This document shows positions 34,977-43,893 of a stretch of DNA of 64,000 nucleotides, in pieces (within the stretch, counting starts at the first letter, position 1; each line of letters starts with the position of its first letter). The notes below the pieces were generated by a model. The model saw only the letters and a list, made by a program, of their open reading frames with translations. It made no database searches and was not told where the DNA came from. The DNA comes from Moritella dasanensis ArB 0140 (lineage in GTDB: Bacteria; Pseudomonadota; Gammaproteobacteria; Enterobacterales; Moritellaceae), in assembly GCF_000276805.1 (NCBI RefSeq), contig NZ_AKXQ01000023.1, positions 1 to 64,000 of the forward strand. The letters are read 5' to 3'. A program made the position numbers and the translations under genes.

Positions 34977-35387
34977 CTAACGTCTTAATAAAGCTAACAA
35001 GGCTAGTTCAATAATCTGGGTATCATTTAGCTGTTTATATTGGTCTTGTTGTTTTAACGTTTCCAGCATGTTTTTATGGGTTTTACTGAGCTTAAGATAA
35101 TGGCTATTAACATCTAACGCTGCTAAATTTTGTGTTTGCAGTGACTCTGTTATCACACGTAAATAAGCAGGACGTAGGTGAGTTGTTAATATTTCAAAAT
35201 ACTGTGTAGGCTCTTCACCTTGGTATTCTGTTACCGCAATTTGCACATCGATAGAGACGTTATTGTCGATAAAAATTTCATCGAGTTGTTTTGTTGCTAT
35301 ATCCGCGGTCACTTTGCGACTGAGTTTACGTGCGTCATCGTTAGAGATCGTTGCAGCCGAATTTGAATTGTTTATAGAATGAGTCAC
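34977..35387 (-). CDS. Hypothetical cytoplasmic protein
   Basis: 136 aa from a GTG at 35387 with AAAGG about 10 nt upstream; a TTG at 35441 would give 154 aa but lacks a ribosome site. The N-terminal half is acidic (DDARKLSRKVTADIATKQLDEIFIDNNVSIDVQIAVTEYQGEEPTQYF) and the C-terminal half helical (LKLSKTHKNMLETLKQQDQYKQLNDTQIIELALLALL). There are no membrane segments. It follows the hydroxylase gene on the same strand and may be co-transcribed. The family is not recognised. Confidence 0.55.
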   Translation of the reverse strand: MTHSINNSNSAATISNDDARKLSRKVTADIATKQLDEIFIDNNVSIDVQIAVTEYQGEEPTQYFEILTTHLRPAYLRVITESLQTQNLAALDVNSHYLKLSKTHKNMLETLKQQDQYKQLNDTQIIELALLALLRR

Positions 35388-35447
35388 GTCATGCGTACCT
35401 TTGAATGTTGTCTTTAGTATTATTTTAAATTGGATATTCAATATCGT

Positions 35448-36263
35448 TTATTTATTTCTAAACGGTTGCGTTAGCATATTCTGTATTTGGTATTCCTTAG
35501 CGTCACGAAAATACGGTAAACCGATCTGCATTTTTTGATGACCTAATGTAGGTTGCGCTTGGTAACTGCCAAATAAGCGATCCCACCAGGGTAAGCAAAA
35601 GCCAAAGTTACGGTTAGTTTCACGGCCATTGATTGAGTGATGCACTCGGTGCATATCGGGGGTCACTAATAAATAGCGCAGGTAATGGTCGACCTTAATT
35701 GGTAATCTAATATTGCTGTGATTAAACATTGCCGTCAGATTTAATAACATTTCAAATAATACCACGGCTATCACAGGGACACCCAGTGCAATAATAACGG
35801 TAATTTTGATCAGCATAGATAACACAATTTCGATGGGATGAAAACGGATCGCGGTGGTGAGGTCGATATCAAGATCGCTGTGGTGCATACGATGTAAACG
35901 CCATAAAACAGGTACTTTATGAAATAAGCGGTGTTGAAAATAAATGGCAGCATCAAGCAGTATTACGGCTAAAATAACGATGAACGAACTTGTCATAAGG
36001 TCTGTGTCAGCTATTAGGGAGACTAATCCCCATTGCTGTTGCTGGACATACAAGGCGGCATCGATAGCCAGAAATGGCATCAGTAGTTTTAGCGTGAGGT
36101 TATTCAACATCACCATCGCAATATTGTTGCCCCAACGCTGCAGTTTAGAAACGCTTAGCGGTCGTTTTGGCTGATAGTGTTCCCACACGGCTAATAATAT
36201 AAATAAACCGATAAAAGCACCCAGTCGCAGTGCATTGCTGTTAATGATAAACCAGTCGCTCAT
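35448..36263 (-). CDS. Sterol desaturase / fatty acid hydroxylase family protein
   Basis: 271 aa, about four membrane helices. The histidine clusters of the di-iron superfamily are all visible: HRLFH (HxxxH), HRMHH (HxxHH) after LWRL, FNHSN, and MHRVHH near the end, followed by NFGFCLPWWDRLFGSY. These enzymes hydroxylate or desaturate lipids in the inner membrane; the substrate here is unknown. AGGAG lies 7 nt before the ATG. It is divergent from the hemerythrin operon. Confidence 0.9.
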   Translation of the reverse strand: MSDWFIINSNALRLGAFIGLFILLAVWEHYQPKRPLSVSKLQRWGNNIAMVMLNNLTLKLLMPFLAIDAALYVQQQQWGLVSLIADTDLMTSSFIVILAVILLDAAIYFQHRLFHKVPVLWRLHRMHHSDLDIDLTTAIRFHPIEIVLSMLIKITVIIALGVPVIAVVLFEMLLNLTAMFNHSNIRLPIKVDHYLRYLLVTPDMHRVHHSINGRETNRNFGFCLPWWDRLFGSYQAQPTLGHQKMQIGLPYFRDAKEYQIQNMLTQPFRNK

Positions 36264-36461
36264 ACCTTGCTCCTAATGAGACTCTTTTAAGTCGTTATTG
36301 TGCGTTATAAACATGTCGTTGCCAAGTGTCGTTATGTTGCTACAAAGGCAAACAAAGTGCACGTAATCTTTATTGCTGCAATAGACATATATCAATTACA
36401 AGTAATGAGTGCTTCCGTAATATGGGCGTTATATCACTACTGTTTGTTACTTGAGGCTTAT

Positions 36462-36896
36462 ATGCACACTATCCCTGATTTTATGACTGCTCAACATCGC
36501 CATTGTGATGATTCTTTTATTGCTGCAGAATCTGCGGTATCGGCAAAGAAATGGCCAGAAGCTGATAGCCAGTGGGCTATATTTACAACGGATCTTGAGA
36601 TCCATTTACAACAAGAAGAAACGATTTTATTTCCCGCGTTTGAGCAAGCAACTGGTATGACGATGGGACCAACGCAAGTGATGCGTGCTGAACATGCACA
36701 AATGCGTCAATTAGTGGCAGAAATGACGCAACAATTGTCTGTGCAGAATAAAGATCTATTCTTAGGGTTATCTGAAACCTTAATGATCTTAATGCAACAG
36801 CACAATATGAAAGAAGAGCAGATGTTATACCCAATGACGCAGGCGCACTTACCGGATGCAGATGCGGTATTGCAGCAAGTAAAAGCGTACTCGTAA
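36462..36896 (+). CDS. Hemerythrin-like (HHE) domain protein
   Basis: 144 aa. A four-helix hemerythrin domain with ligands spread as expected: AQHRHCDDSF, LEIHLQQEETILFPAFE, AEHAQMRQLV, QQHNMKEEQMLYPM. HHE proteins bind a di-iron centre and often respond to NO or oxygen. ATG 36462 has GAGG 5 nt upstream. TAATG coupling to DUF2249, followed by an NnrS-like membrane protein, matches operons linked to nitrosative or low-oxygen stress. Confidence 0.88.
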   Translation: MHTIPDFMTAQHRHCDDSFIAAESAVSAKKWPEADSQWAIFTTDLEIHLQQEETILFPAFEQATGMTMGPTQVMRAEHAQMRQLVAEMTQQLSVQNKDLFLGLSETLMILMQQHNMKEEQMLYPMTQAHLPDADAVLQQVKAYS

Positions 36897-37291
36897 TGGC
36901 GATAACTTTACAATCAACTAAAGTGCAGTCAACAGAAGTACAATCTACCCCAATACAACCGGCTAAACTGCAAGGCATTAAGCTTGATGTAAGCGAGTTA
37001 CCCATGCCTGAACCAATGCGTGAGGTATTACTGGCGTTAGCGGAATTGTCCCCAGGTCAGTGTTTGATTATTTATCACCGTAAAAACCCGACGCCGTTAT
37101 ATCCCAAGTTAGCAGCGTTAGGATTTGTTTACCGCGTTGATATTGATTATGGTTTTAACCAAGCATCGGCTCTTGTTGGTCATCAAAGTAATGATAATGG
37201 CAGTTGTGAAGATTTAGCCGTTATCATCAAAGTTGCTTTTAAAGCGGATGAATCGGCATTAGCCGCATTTTCTGAGCTGGAATTAGAATGA
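36896..37291 (+). CDS. DUF2249 domain protein
   Basis: 131 aa. The domain occupies about 28-100 (LDVSELPMPEPMREVLLALAELSPGQCLIIYHRKNPTPLYPKLAALGFVYRVDID). DUF2249 is a TusA-like fold often fused to or adjacent to hemerythrins. The N-terminus is four 15-bp repeats (LQSTK VQSTE VQSTP IQPAK; 36908-36967), not part of the domain. Both ends are translationally coupled to the neighbours. Confidence 0.85.
   Translation: MAITLQSTKVQSTEVQSTPIQPAKLQGIKLDVSELPMPEPMREVLLALAELSPGQCLIIYHRKNPTPLYPKLAALGFVYRVDIDYGFNQASALVGHQSNDNGSCEDLAVIIKVAFKADESALAAFSELELE
36908..36967 (+). repeat. 15-bp tandem repeat, four copies, in the DUF2249 gene
   Basis: Four consecutive 5-codon units encode xQSTx/xQPAK; degenerate at the DNA level but in phase. 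Confidence 0.85.
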
Positions 37292-38733
37292 ACCTTGCGG
37301 GATTAGACTTTGATAACATACCGCCATTTTCAGTGCCGATGCGGTTCTTTTTTGTCGCGCCTGTATTTGCATTCATCAGCGCGTTAATTATTGCTGTTGC
37401 TGGCGAGTCGATGTGGTTAACCCGCTGGCATCCCGCCACTCTCGCTGTTACCCATGCTATTGTGCTGGGCGTTATTTCTATGATCATGTGTGGGGCTATT
37501 TTACAGTTATTACCGGTATTGGCAGGCAAATCTTTACCCAAGGTTAAACTTATTTCAACATTGACTGTGATCTTGATGGCTGCGGGCACACTGTCGTTAA
37601 TTCGTGCATTTTTAGCGAATATGTTGGTATTAGGTTTGGACTCAAGTAATAGTAATTTCTTTTTTGCTGTTTCAGGTATCTCATTTACCCTTGGTTTGGG
37701 TGGTTTTATCTGCGCAATATTATGGTTGATTAGACAGCGAAGTCAGGCCAGTGTATCAATCAATACAATGCGCTTAGGTTTTATTGCTATGCTGGTGGTT
37801 GGCATTATTGCCAGTTTACTGTTAGCTGGTTACTTATTCGCTAGCCAATTTAATATCACCAAGCAACTGACTGATAGCCATGCTAGTTGGGGACTGATTG
37901 GTTGGATCAGTTTAGTGATTATCGGTGTGAGCTTTCAAGTACTGCCTATGTTTCATGTTGCGCCTGCTTTTCCGCGTTGGTGCTCGCGTTATCTCCCTGG
38001 CTTTCTGTTCATTACATTGCTTATTTATACGTTAATGACCTTGGTTATCACCCAACTTACTGTTATTGATAGCATTGTGATTGAATCAATTGTTGATAGT
38101 GCAGTGTGGCAATTCATACAGACGATTTGTATTGGTTTATTACAGCTAAGCTTGATGGTATATGCTGTCACGGCTATGCATTGTTTATACCGACGTAAGC
38201 GAAAAATCAGTGATGCTAGTGTCACTTGTTGGTTTATTGCCTTAACGTGCTTATTTCTTTGCTGTGCTATTAGCTTAGTGATGAGTTTAGTGATGAGCTT
38301 AGACATGGGCTTAATGAATAATTCAGTGACAAGTGTTGAGGCTTTGCTATTCAATTTAGGTTGGTCACCGTTAACACTCGCATCGATATTTATCTATGGT
38401 TGGATATTGAGTGTGATCATGGCGATGATCATCAAGATAGTGCCTTTTTTGGCCTACCTACATCTGCAGCGTCAATGTGGTTTTCATCTGCAAGCATTTG
38501 CGTTATTACCTAATATGCACGAACTATTAAGTAAATCGCGGATGCAGTATTTATTATATAGCCATGTATTTAGTCTGTTTGCTTTGTGTATGACCTTATA
38601 TAGTCCCCAGAATTACTGGTTATTATCATTAGCTATAATAGGGCAGTTTGGTTATTTATTGTTTTTGATGATCAAGGTCAGTAGTCGCTATCGTCATATA
38701 ACAAGCGCTATTGATGAGGCGTTATTAAGCTAG
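37288..38733 (+). CDS. NnrS / heme-copper oxidase subunit I-like membrane protein
   Basis: 481 aa, about 12 membrane segments. Conserved His are on helix ends (WHPATLAVTHAIVLGVISMIMCGAILQLLPVLAG; DSHASWGLIGWISLVIIGVSFQVLPMFHVAP), as in NnrS and cytochrome-oxidase-like proteins that bind heme or copper. It is probably an NO-stress or terminal-oxidase-like membrane protein, not a complete oxidase. ATGA overlap with DUF2249. A short repeat (SLVMSLVMSLDMGLM) is present around 38270-38315. Confidence 0.75.
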   Translation: MNLAGLDFDNIPPFSVPMRFFFVAPVFAFISALIIAVAGESMWLTRWHPATLAVTHAIVLGVISMIMCGAILQLLPVLAGKSLPKVKLISTLTVILMAAGTLSLIRAFLANMLVLGLDSSNSNFFFAVSGISFTLGLGGFICAILWLIRQRSQASVSINTMRLGFIAMLVVGIIASLLLAGYLFASQFNITKQLTDSHASWGLIGWISLVIIGVSFQVLPMFHVAPAFPRWCSRYLPGFLFITLLIYTLMTLVITQLTVIDSIVIESIVDSAVWQFIQTICIGLLQLSLMVYAVTAMHCLYRRKRKISDASVTCWFIALTCLFLCCAISLVMSLVMSLDMGLMNNSVTSVEALLFNLGWSPLTLASIFIYGWILSVIMAMIIKIVPFLAYLHLQRQCGFHLQAFALLPNMHELLSKSRMQYLLYSHVFSLFALCMTLYSPQNYWLLSLAIIGQFGYLLFLMIKVSSRYRHITSAIDEALLS

Positions 38734-38754
38734 CATATAATAAGTGTATAAATA

Positions 38755-38790
38755 AGTGCATCAAGGTAACTCTCGATGCACTATTTAAAT
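38755..38790. terminator. Weak stem-loop between convergent genes
   Basis: AGTGCATC (38755-38762) and GATGCACT (38775-38782), followed by ATTTAAAT; probable shared stop of the hemerythrin operon and the antiporter gene. Confidence 0.45.
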
Positions 38791-38826
38791 GTGTAATGTC
38801 ACTTAAGCTGTAATTTTAACTGTTGC

Positions 38827-39849
38827 CTAAGAGGTAAATAGTACCCAGGTATAACCAACAAACATAATCAACAATACCGCGCCAGAAAGGCGACCGAAGC
38901 GATAGTTTAGTTTACTGTCTGCCGCGATTAACGCGTCTGTTTGTTGCTCAGGTTTCAAATTAGAACGACGTTTATTCACGACAAAATAAGTCATGGTGAA
39001 TGAGATAACCATAAATGCAGTCATAATCGACAGCATTGGAATATCACGTGTTAATACTTCTGCTGGCAGTTGTAAACCATCACCAATTAAGCCTGGGAAC
39101 GCCAGCACACCTAATAGATTAAAGGTGTTTGAACCAATCACAGTCGCGAATGCAATTTCAGGCATACCACGACGCACACCAGCAATAGCAGCTGCCAACT
39201 CAGGTAGACTCGTCCCAAATGCCACAATTGTTAGACCAATCAATAAGTCGCTTACGCCCATTGCTTTAGCAAGTTGCACGCTACCCCAAACCATGATTTG
39301 TGAACTGATTAATAACATGATTAACATAGCGATAGTTTCGACTAATGCTCTATTTTGACTTACATCTAAAAATTCTAATTCATTTTCAACATCATCTTCA
39401 GACGATGATTTAGCCAAATAGACACAGTACAGTGCAAGTAATAGGATAAGCACTAGACTATCCCACATGGTAATTGAACCATTCGACATTAATGCGATCA
39501 CGGCAATAAGTGCGATAACGAGAATCGGTAATTCACGTTTAATGAAGCGTACTTGAATAACAAGTGGCATAAACAAGGCACAAAGCGCTAATACTAAGCC
39601 GCTGTTGATAATATTAGAGCCAATGGCGTTTCCGACAGCTAGACCTTCTGCACCATTAAATGACGCGATCGCACTGACGACTAATTCTGGAAATGATGTA
39701 CCAAAAGCAATGACGGTCATACCAATAAACATGACTGAAACACCAAATTGTTTGGCTAATGTTGATGATACTAAGATAAGACGGTCGGCACTGACGGTGA
39801 GTATAATGAAGCCAACTAACACAGCAATGATGGGTAATAATAAAGACAT
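38827..39849 (-). CDS. CaCA-family cation antiporter (YrbG-like)
   Basis: 340 aa, ten helices in two inverted halves. Each half carries the alpha-repeat motif of the Ca2+/cation antiporter superfamily: GMTVIAFGTSFPELVVSAIAS...GNAIGSNIINSGLVLALC and GLTIVAFGTSLPELAAAIAGV...ATVIGSNTFNLLGVLAFPGLIG. The name Na+/Ca2+ exchanger is by homology only; the riboswitch upstream suggests Mn2+ may be the relevant ion. ATG 39849 is preferred because GAGA precedes it and it matches the family start. Confidence 0.88.
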   Translation of the reverse strand: MSLLLPIIAVLVGFIILTVSADRLILVSSTLAKQFGVSVMFIGMTVIAFGTSFPELVVSAIASFNGAEGLAVGNAIGSNIINSGLVLALCALFMPLVIQVRFIKRELPILVIALIAVIALMSNGSITMWDSLVLILLLALYCVYLAKSSSEDDVENELEFLDVSQNRALVETIAMLIMLLISSQIMVWGSVQLAKAMGVSDLLIGLTIVAFGTSLPELAAAIAGVRRGMPEIAFATVIGSNTFNLLGVLAFPGLIGDGLQLPAEVLTRDIPMLSIMTAFMVISFTMTYFVVNKRRSNLKPEQQTDALIAADSKLNYRFGRLSGAVLLIMFVGYTWVLFTS

Positions 39850-39861
39850 AGGATTCTCGTA

Positions 39862-40072
39862 CGAGGGCATTTAGACATAAACAAGCGACACCCTGCCCTC
39901 GAAAGTAGGTGGTTACTTGTTCAAGTCTCATCAAACTTAGTATCGGGTTATTAGCTTTAAACTATTAGCTTTAAAGTATTAACTTCGAACTAGGTTGAAT
40001 ACACCACGACCTGTTGGTCAGTTATGTTGATGTATTCCTTCACGTGGTGAAGCGACTACTCCCTCGAATAGA
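39862..40072 (-). promoter_or_regulatory. yybP-ykoY (Mn2+) riboswitch candidate
   Basis: On the minus strand: GGGAGUAG (40063-40056), then 24 nt on AUCAACAUAAC (40031-40021), then GAUGAGACUU (39932-39923), the three conserved blocks of yybP-ykoY aptamers in the right order. Hairpins CUUCAC/GUGAAG and GACC/GGUC lie between them. Downstream, CGAGGGC/GCCCUCG (39901-39895 with 39868-39862) forms a 7-bp hairpin just before the start codon, a possible expression platform. The class binds Mn2+. Confidence 0.65.
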
Positions 40073-40206
40073 TGCGGGCATTATAAAATAGAATTAGGTT
40101 AACGCAAGCAGAAACTGTCATTTAATTACACAGTAATTTATATCGTCATTTACAATATTATTTATCGACAGGTAATCGCCTTTGAATCCAGCACCTTATT
40201 CTTAAA

Positions 40207-40267
40207 TTAAGGGTTAAGGGTTAAGGGTTAAGGGTTAAGGGTTAAGGGTTAAGGGTTAAGGGTTAAG
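40207..40267. repeat. Heptamer TTAAGGG tandem array
   Basis: Eight perfect copies of TTAAGGG (40207-40262) plus a partial TTAAG. The array begins directly at the 3' end of the endonuclease-fold gene, whose TAA stop is in the partial unit. Confidence 0.97.
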
Positions 40268-41291
40268 TCCTGAGTTGTAAATTGATTTGTACCACTGCAT
40301 GATCGGTGCTTTCGCTATCACGTGCATAGATAGGATTAATCAGGTGGCGGTCATAGGTGTGGTAATCACTGACTTCATACAGGCTACGCTGATATTCGGC
40401 ATTAAACTCACACGACAGTAAGATGTAATCTAATACTGAACCTTTATTAAAAAAGTAATGCGTCGGTGGGCGCGGGTCTGGTGTACTGCTTGCGATCACA
40501 CCATTTGCGGCGTGTTGGTATAAAAACCAGCTATCCTGCAGGCTGAACTGTTTGACAATATCTTGTGCTTGCGGGTCTGAATTGAAGCGTAATGTGTTCA
40601 TGGTTAAGTGAGATAATACCCCGTCGCGATCATTATCTAGTCGGTCATTAAAATCACCCATTAACATCATCGGATTGTTAGTCGCTAGTCGACGTTGGAT
40701 CATTTGTTGGAATAATAACGCGGCTTCAGAACCGCGTTGCATTGATGATCCCCAACTACCGCACATTTGTTTGGTAAAGGCATCAAGCACAGCTTTGGTT
40801 GTCGCCAATTTATTATCGTCACTTTCTAACATCGGTCGTTTAGATTTAAAATGCACAACATAACAATCTGTTGTACCTAGGTGCGGTAATTCAATACTGG
40901 CACGCAGTGGTTTACGGCTAAATTGATATTCAGCAGACAATCCCATACTCACGGCAAGTTCGCTATCTGGCATGACAGCGGTGATATCTGTGATTGGGTA
41001 TCGGGATGCTATCGCTACGACGGGACTACGGAAAATATAGTCTTCGATTACATCTGCGCTATCGACCACGGAAAAATACGGATAATCACAATCTGCGACT
41101 AATGCTTTTAATGAATCGGGGCTGAATACTTCTTGAAAACCGATCACGTCAGGTTGATGCTCAGTAAGATAATCTCTTATCCACTTCTGCTTTTTCTGCC
41201 ATTGCACCTCGTCATAGATACGATCAAAGTCATAACAAGCATAGGGAGGCTCAATATAATTGAAAAGATTAAACGTGGCGATTTTTAGCAT
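40263..41291 (-). CDS. Endonuclease/exonuclease/phosphatase family protein
   Basis: 342 aa with the DNase I-like fold: IATFNLFNY at the start, DVIGFQEVFSPDSL (metal-binding Glu), HFKSKRPM, MLMGDFNDRLDNDRD, a family-type YHTYDRHL, and the terminal STDHAVVQINL (catalytic Asp-His). No signal peptide, so cytoplasmic. The substrate could be nucleic acid, phospholipid or nucleotide. The stop codon lies in the heptamer repeat array, which would make the 3' end sensitive to repeat changes only beyond the stop. Confidence 0.85.
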   Translation of the reverse strand: MLKIATFNLFNYIEPPYACYDFDRIYDEVQWQKKQKWIRDYLTEHQPDVIGFQEVFSPDSLKALVADCDYPYFSVVDSADVIEDYIFRSPVVAIASRYPITDITAVMPDSELAVSMGLSAEYQFSRKPLRASIELPHLGTTDCYVVHFKSKRPMLESDDNKLATTKAVLDAFTKQMCGSWGSSMQRGSEAALLFQQMIQRRLATNNPMMLMGDFNDRLDNDRDGVLSHLTMNTLRFNSDPQAQDIVKQFSLQDSWFLYQHAANGVIASSTPDPRPPTHYFFNKGSVLDYILLSCEFNAEYQRSLYEVSDYHTYDRHLINPIYARDSESTDHAVVQINLQLRT

Positions 41292-41633
41292 AGATAAGAA
41301 AGACCAGATAGATGGAAAGTAACTGTGATGGTTATAACAAGCTTAGCAGGATGGGGCAAGTAAGTATTTACGACATCTTTGCTTATAAATCGTTCAGGGT
41401 AGTTTGTGTAATTAATAACGTATTATTTGACAGTCTGTTGTTTTCGTATGCCCGACTATATCGACTTATTATCCACATATAGCTGATTTATATAAAATTA
41501 ACCTGGTAAATAATAATGATGTTAATAATTGGTTACTGTAAGTTATTGTAATTTAATGTAATTCACTTTCCACATTGTTGTTTTCCTAAACGTGTTTGTT
41601 AGACTCCGCGCCTTATTAGTCTTTAGAGGTAGT
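41292..41633. other. Non-coding gap upstream of the outer-membrane operon
   Basis: AT-rich, between divergent genes. A TTGACA occurs at 41427-41432, but no well-spaced -10 follows. I see no repeat or RNA gene. Confidence 0.3.
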
Positions 41634-42632
41634 ATGATGAACAACAACACGCATTTCACAATGGCAATGACGGCACTTATCAGTAGCTCGTTTTCTGTAT
41701 CCGCCAATGATCATCTATTTACCTCTACAGATTTAGACTCGGCCAACAACAGTAATGTGAAACATATTGTCGGCATTGAGCAGGCGCAGGTGCCGGTGGC
41801 ATCGACGGCGTTAACTGCTGATGAAAGTGAATTACTCAGTGTTGAAGAATTCGATAGATATGAACGTAACTTTCCGATTTGGGCACAAGAAGCTATCGAC
41901 CTTGGACATGAATTGCCCAAGCCGTATGGTTTTAGTATGACTTATATGAAGATGGAACAGCCTCTTGTTGTAGATTCAGTAGCTTTTAGTGGTATAAATC
42001 CTTGGGTAGATGAAAACGTTAAAGTTGGCACATCAACCGCACAGCAAGAGTCTGAAACGTTAACGCTTCGTGGGGATATTTGGGTGCTACCGTTTTTAAA
42101 TGTATATGGCATTCTGGGTTACACGCAGGGCAGTAGTACTGCAGTGGTTAATCCGACTCTTGAGCGACCTCTATTCCCTAATAGACCTCCGCTTAGCTTA
42201 GGCACGCACGACTTTGAATTGAACTTTAAAGGTATTACCTACGGCGCAGGTACCACGATCGTTGGTGGTATTGATAATTGGTTTGCGTTACTCGATGTCA
42301 ACTACACCAATACCGCATTGGATATATTAGATGGTGAAATCAGCTCAATTGTGGTCTCTCCACGAGTTGGCTATCGCTGGAAGTTCAAAGGCCATGATAT
42401 GCAGTTATGGACTGGTGCTATGTATCAAAATGTAGAACAAACATTTGCGGGGAATCTCAAGGATATTGGCATCAACCTACCAGGTAAATTTGAAGTCGAG
42501 CAACACCTTGAAGACAAATGGAATACCTTAATCGGTGGGCAAGCGCAAATTACCAATAATGTTGATCTGCTCATGGAAGCAGGTTTAGGGACTCGCAGTA
42601 GTGTGATGGTTAGCCTAGGGTACCGTTTCTAA
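41634..42632 (+). CDS. Predicted outer-membrane beta-barrel protein
   Basis: 332 aa from ATG 41634 (AGAGG upstream; the next codon is also ATG). Signal peptide (about 1-24, ending VSA-ND). After an acidic linker, the chain has alternating strand patterns (TLTLRGDIWVLPFLNVYGILGYTQG; GAGTTIVGGIDNWFALLDVNYTNT; MQLWTGAMYQNVEQTF) and ends SLGYRF, a Bam-type C-terminal signal. First gene of a three-gene outer-membrane operon. The family is not recognised. Confidence 0.7.
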   Translation: MMNNNTHFTMAMTALISSSFSVSANDHLFTSTDLDSANNSNVKHIVGIEQAQVPVASTALTADESELLSVEEFDRYERNFPIWAQEAIDLGHELPKPYGFSMTYMKMEQPLVVDSVAFSGINPWVDENVKVGTSTAQQESETLTLRGDIWVLPFLNVYGILGYTQGSSTAVVNPTLERPLFPNRPPLSLGTHDFELNFKGITYGAGTTIVGGIDNWFALLDVNYTNTALDILDGEISSIVVSPRVGYRWKFKGHDMQLWTGAMYQNVEQTFAGNLKDIGINLPGKFEVEQHLEDKWNTLIGGQAQITNNVDLLMEAGLGTRSSVMVSLGYRF

Positions 42633-42633
42633 T

Positions 42634-43893
42634 ATGATGTCATTAGCTAAAGTATTTATTTTTGCATTTGGCGCGATGTTGTTAACCGCTTGCAGCCAAG
42701 ATTGGCAAGTTCGTGCATTACCTACAGATGTCGCTGTCGCTGAAGCATTAACGGCGCAGCCTGATAAGAGTGTACTTGCAAGCACTGAACTAAATGGTTA
42801 TTCAAGCCTAGAAATGCCTGGAGATGTAAGACCTTGCTGCGCGTTTGGTAATGCCCAAAAAGTCAAAGTAGGCACATTACAAGTACCATTCTTTCGTTAC
42901 GCTAATACACTTGATGCGGATGATATAGGTGCTCATGCCTTTGACGCTGGCTCGTTTAGTTATGTGAAAGCATCACCCGGCGGTAGTAGCGGCGGCGAAA
43001 ACAATGGCCAAATTTATACGCGACTTGGTGGTTTCATTGATTTAGCCCATGTACGCGATACCGCTGATAACACGGTTATTTTGTTTTATAAAATTTATAA
43101 GCAATTAGGTAAAGAAGCAAAAATTGAGTTACCACCTGAAATAGGGCCCCGTTACATCCAATTAAAAGCCCTTGATATAGAGCATCTGGATCCATTACAG
43201 CGCTGGAACTTAGCGGCTGATATCGCCGCAAGATTAGGTTACTTAATGGCGGAATCACATGAAATCGCACAATGGCACGGCTATCGTAGTTGGGCGCTTT
43301 GGTCTGAAGAGGTATCGGCTTATTCACCTGAAGATATCTATTCAAATATGCTGGGTGCTAAGATCGCCGTGGCATTAATCAGCAATAACTTAGCCATGAA
43401 TAAAACCTTGTTTAATCAGCACATGAATGGCTGGTTAACCGCGGCAATCAATCAGCTTGAGCCTGTAACAGCCGAGCAAACGAACGCGTTGTTTGATGTG
43501 ATTGACGGCGATTGGTGGGATTCAAAGGAACCATTACCCAATAAATTCATGCTGTTAAAACGCCATTATGCCTTGGGTGATGTTCAGTCGCCGTATTTAG
43601 TGGATAAACAAACTGCCCAAGCGCATGCGCATTGGCCTTTGCTTGCACCGCTCTATGAAGATGAACACCAAGCTAAACCGCTATCACTGTTACGTTACAG
43701 TCATGGGGTCGATATAGATGACGTGGCCAAGTTGTGGTTATTTATTGATGATAAGTTTAAAGCTAACTTTAGTCATATCCCTGCGGAACTGTGGGCGAAT
43801 GGTTTTACCAGTGAGCAGTTTTTAGCATTGTCTGCATATAACCAGATTGAAGATGATAAGCAGTTAAAAGCCAAGCGCGAGGGTGATAAATAA
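42634..43893 (+). CDS. DUF4056-type lipoprotein
   Basis: 419 aa. Signal with lipobox LLTAC (about Cys20). The mature chain carries RPCCAFG, GGFIDLAHVRDTADNTVILFYKIYKQLG, and AESHEIAQWHGYRSWALWSEEVSAYSPEDIYSNMLGAKIAVALI, which I associate with DUF4056. The AHVRD and EIAQWHGY motifs hold possible catalytic His residues, but no activity is assigned. It starts 1 nt after the previous stop and overlaps the next start (TAATG). Confidence 0.8.
   Translation: MMSLAKVFIFAFGAMLLTACSQDWQVRALPTDVAVAEALTAQPDKSVLASTELNGYSSLEMPGDVRPCCAFGNAQKVKVGTLQVPFFRYANTLDADDIGAHAFDAGSFSYVKASPGGSSGGENNGQIYTRLGGFIDLAHVRDTADNTVILFYKIYKQLGKEAKIELPPEIGPRYIQLKALDIEHLDPLQRWNLAADIAARLGYLMAESHEIAQWHGYRSWALWSEEVSAYSPEDIYSNMLGAKIAVALISNNLAMNKTLFNQHMNGWLTAAINQLEPVTAEQTNALFDVIDGDWWDSKEPLPNKFMLLKRHYALGDVQSPYLVDKQTAQAHAHWPLLAPLYEDEHQAKPLSLLRYSHGVDIDDVAKLWLFIDDKFKANFSHIPAELWANGFTSEQFLALSAYNQIEDDKQLKAKREGDK

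Noticed and set aside
40207-40267. Telomere or replication terminus function for TTAAGGG
   Set aside because: Internal position between ordinary genes; more likely a slippage-derived microsatellite.
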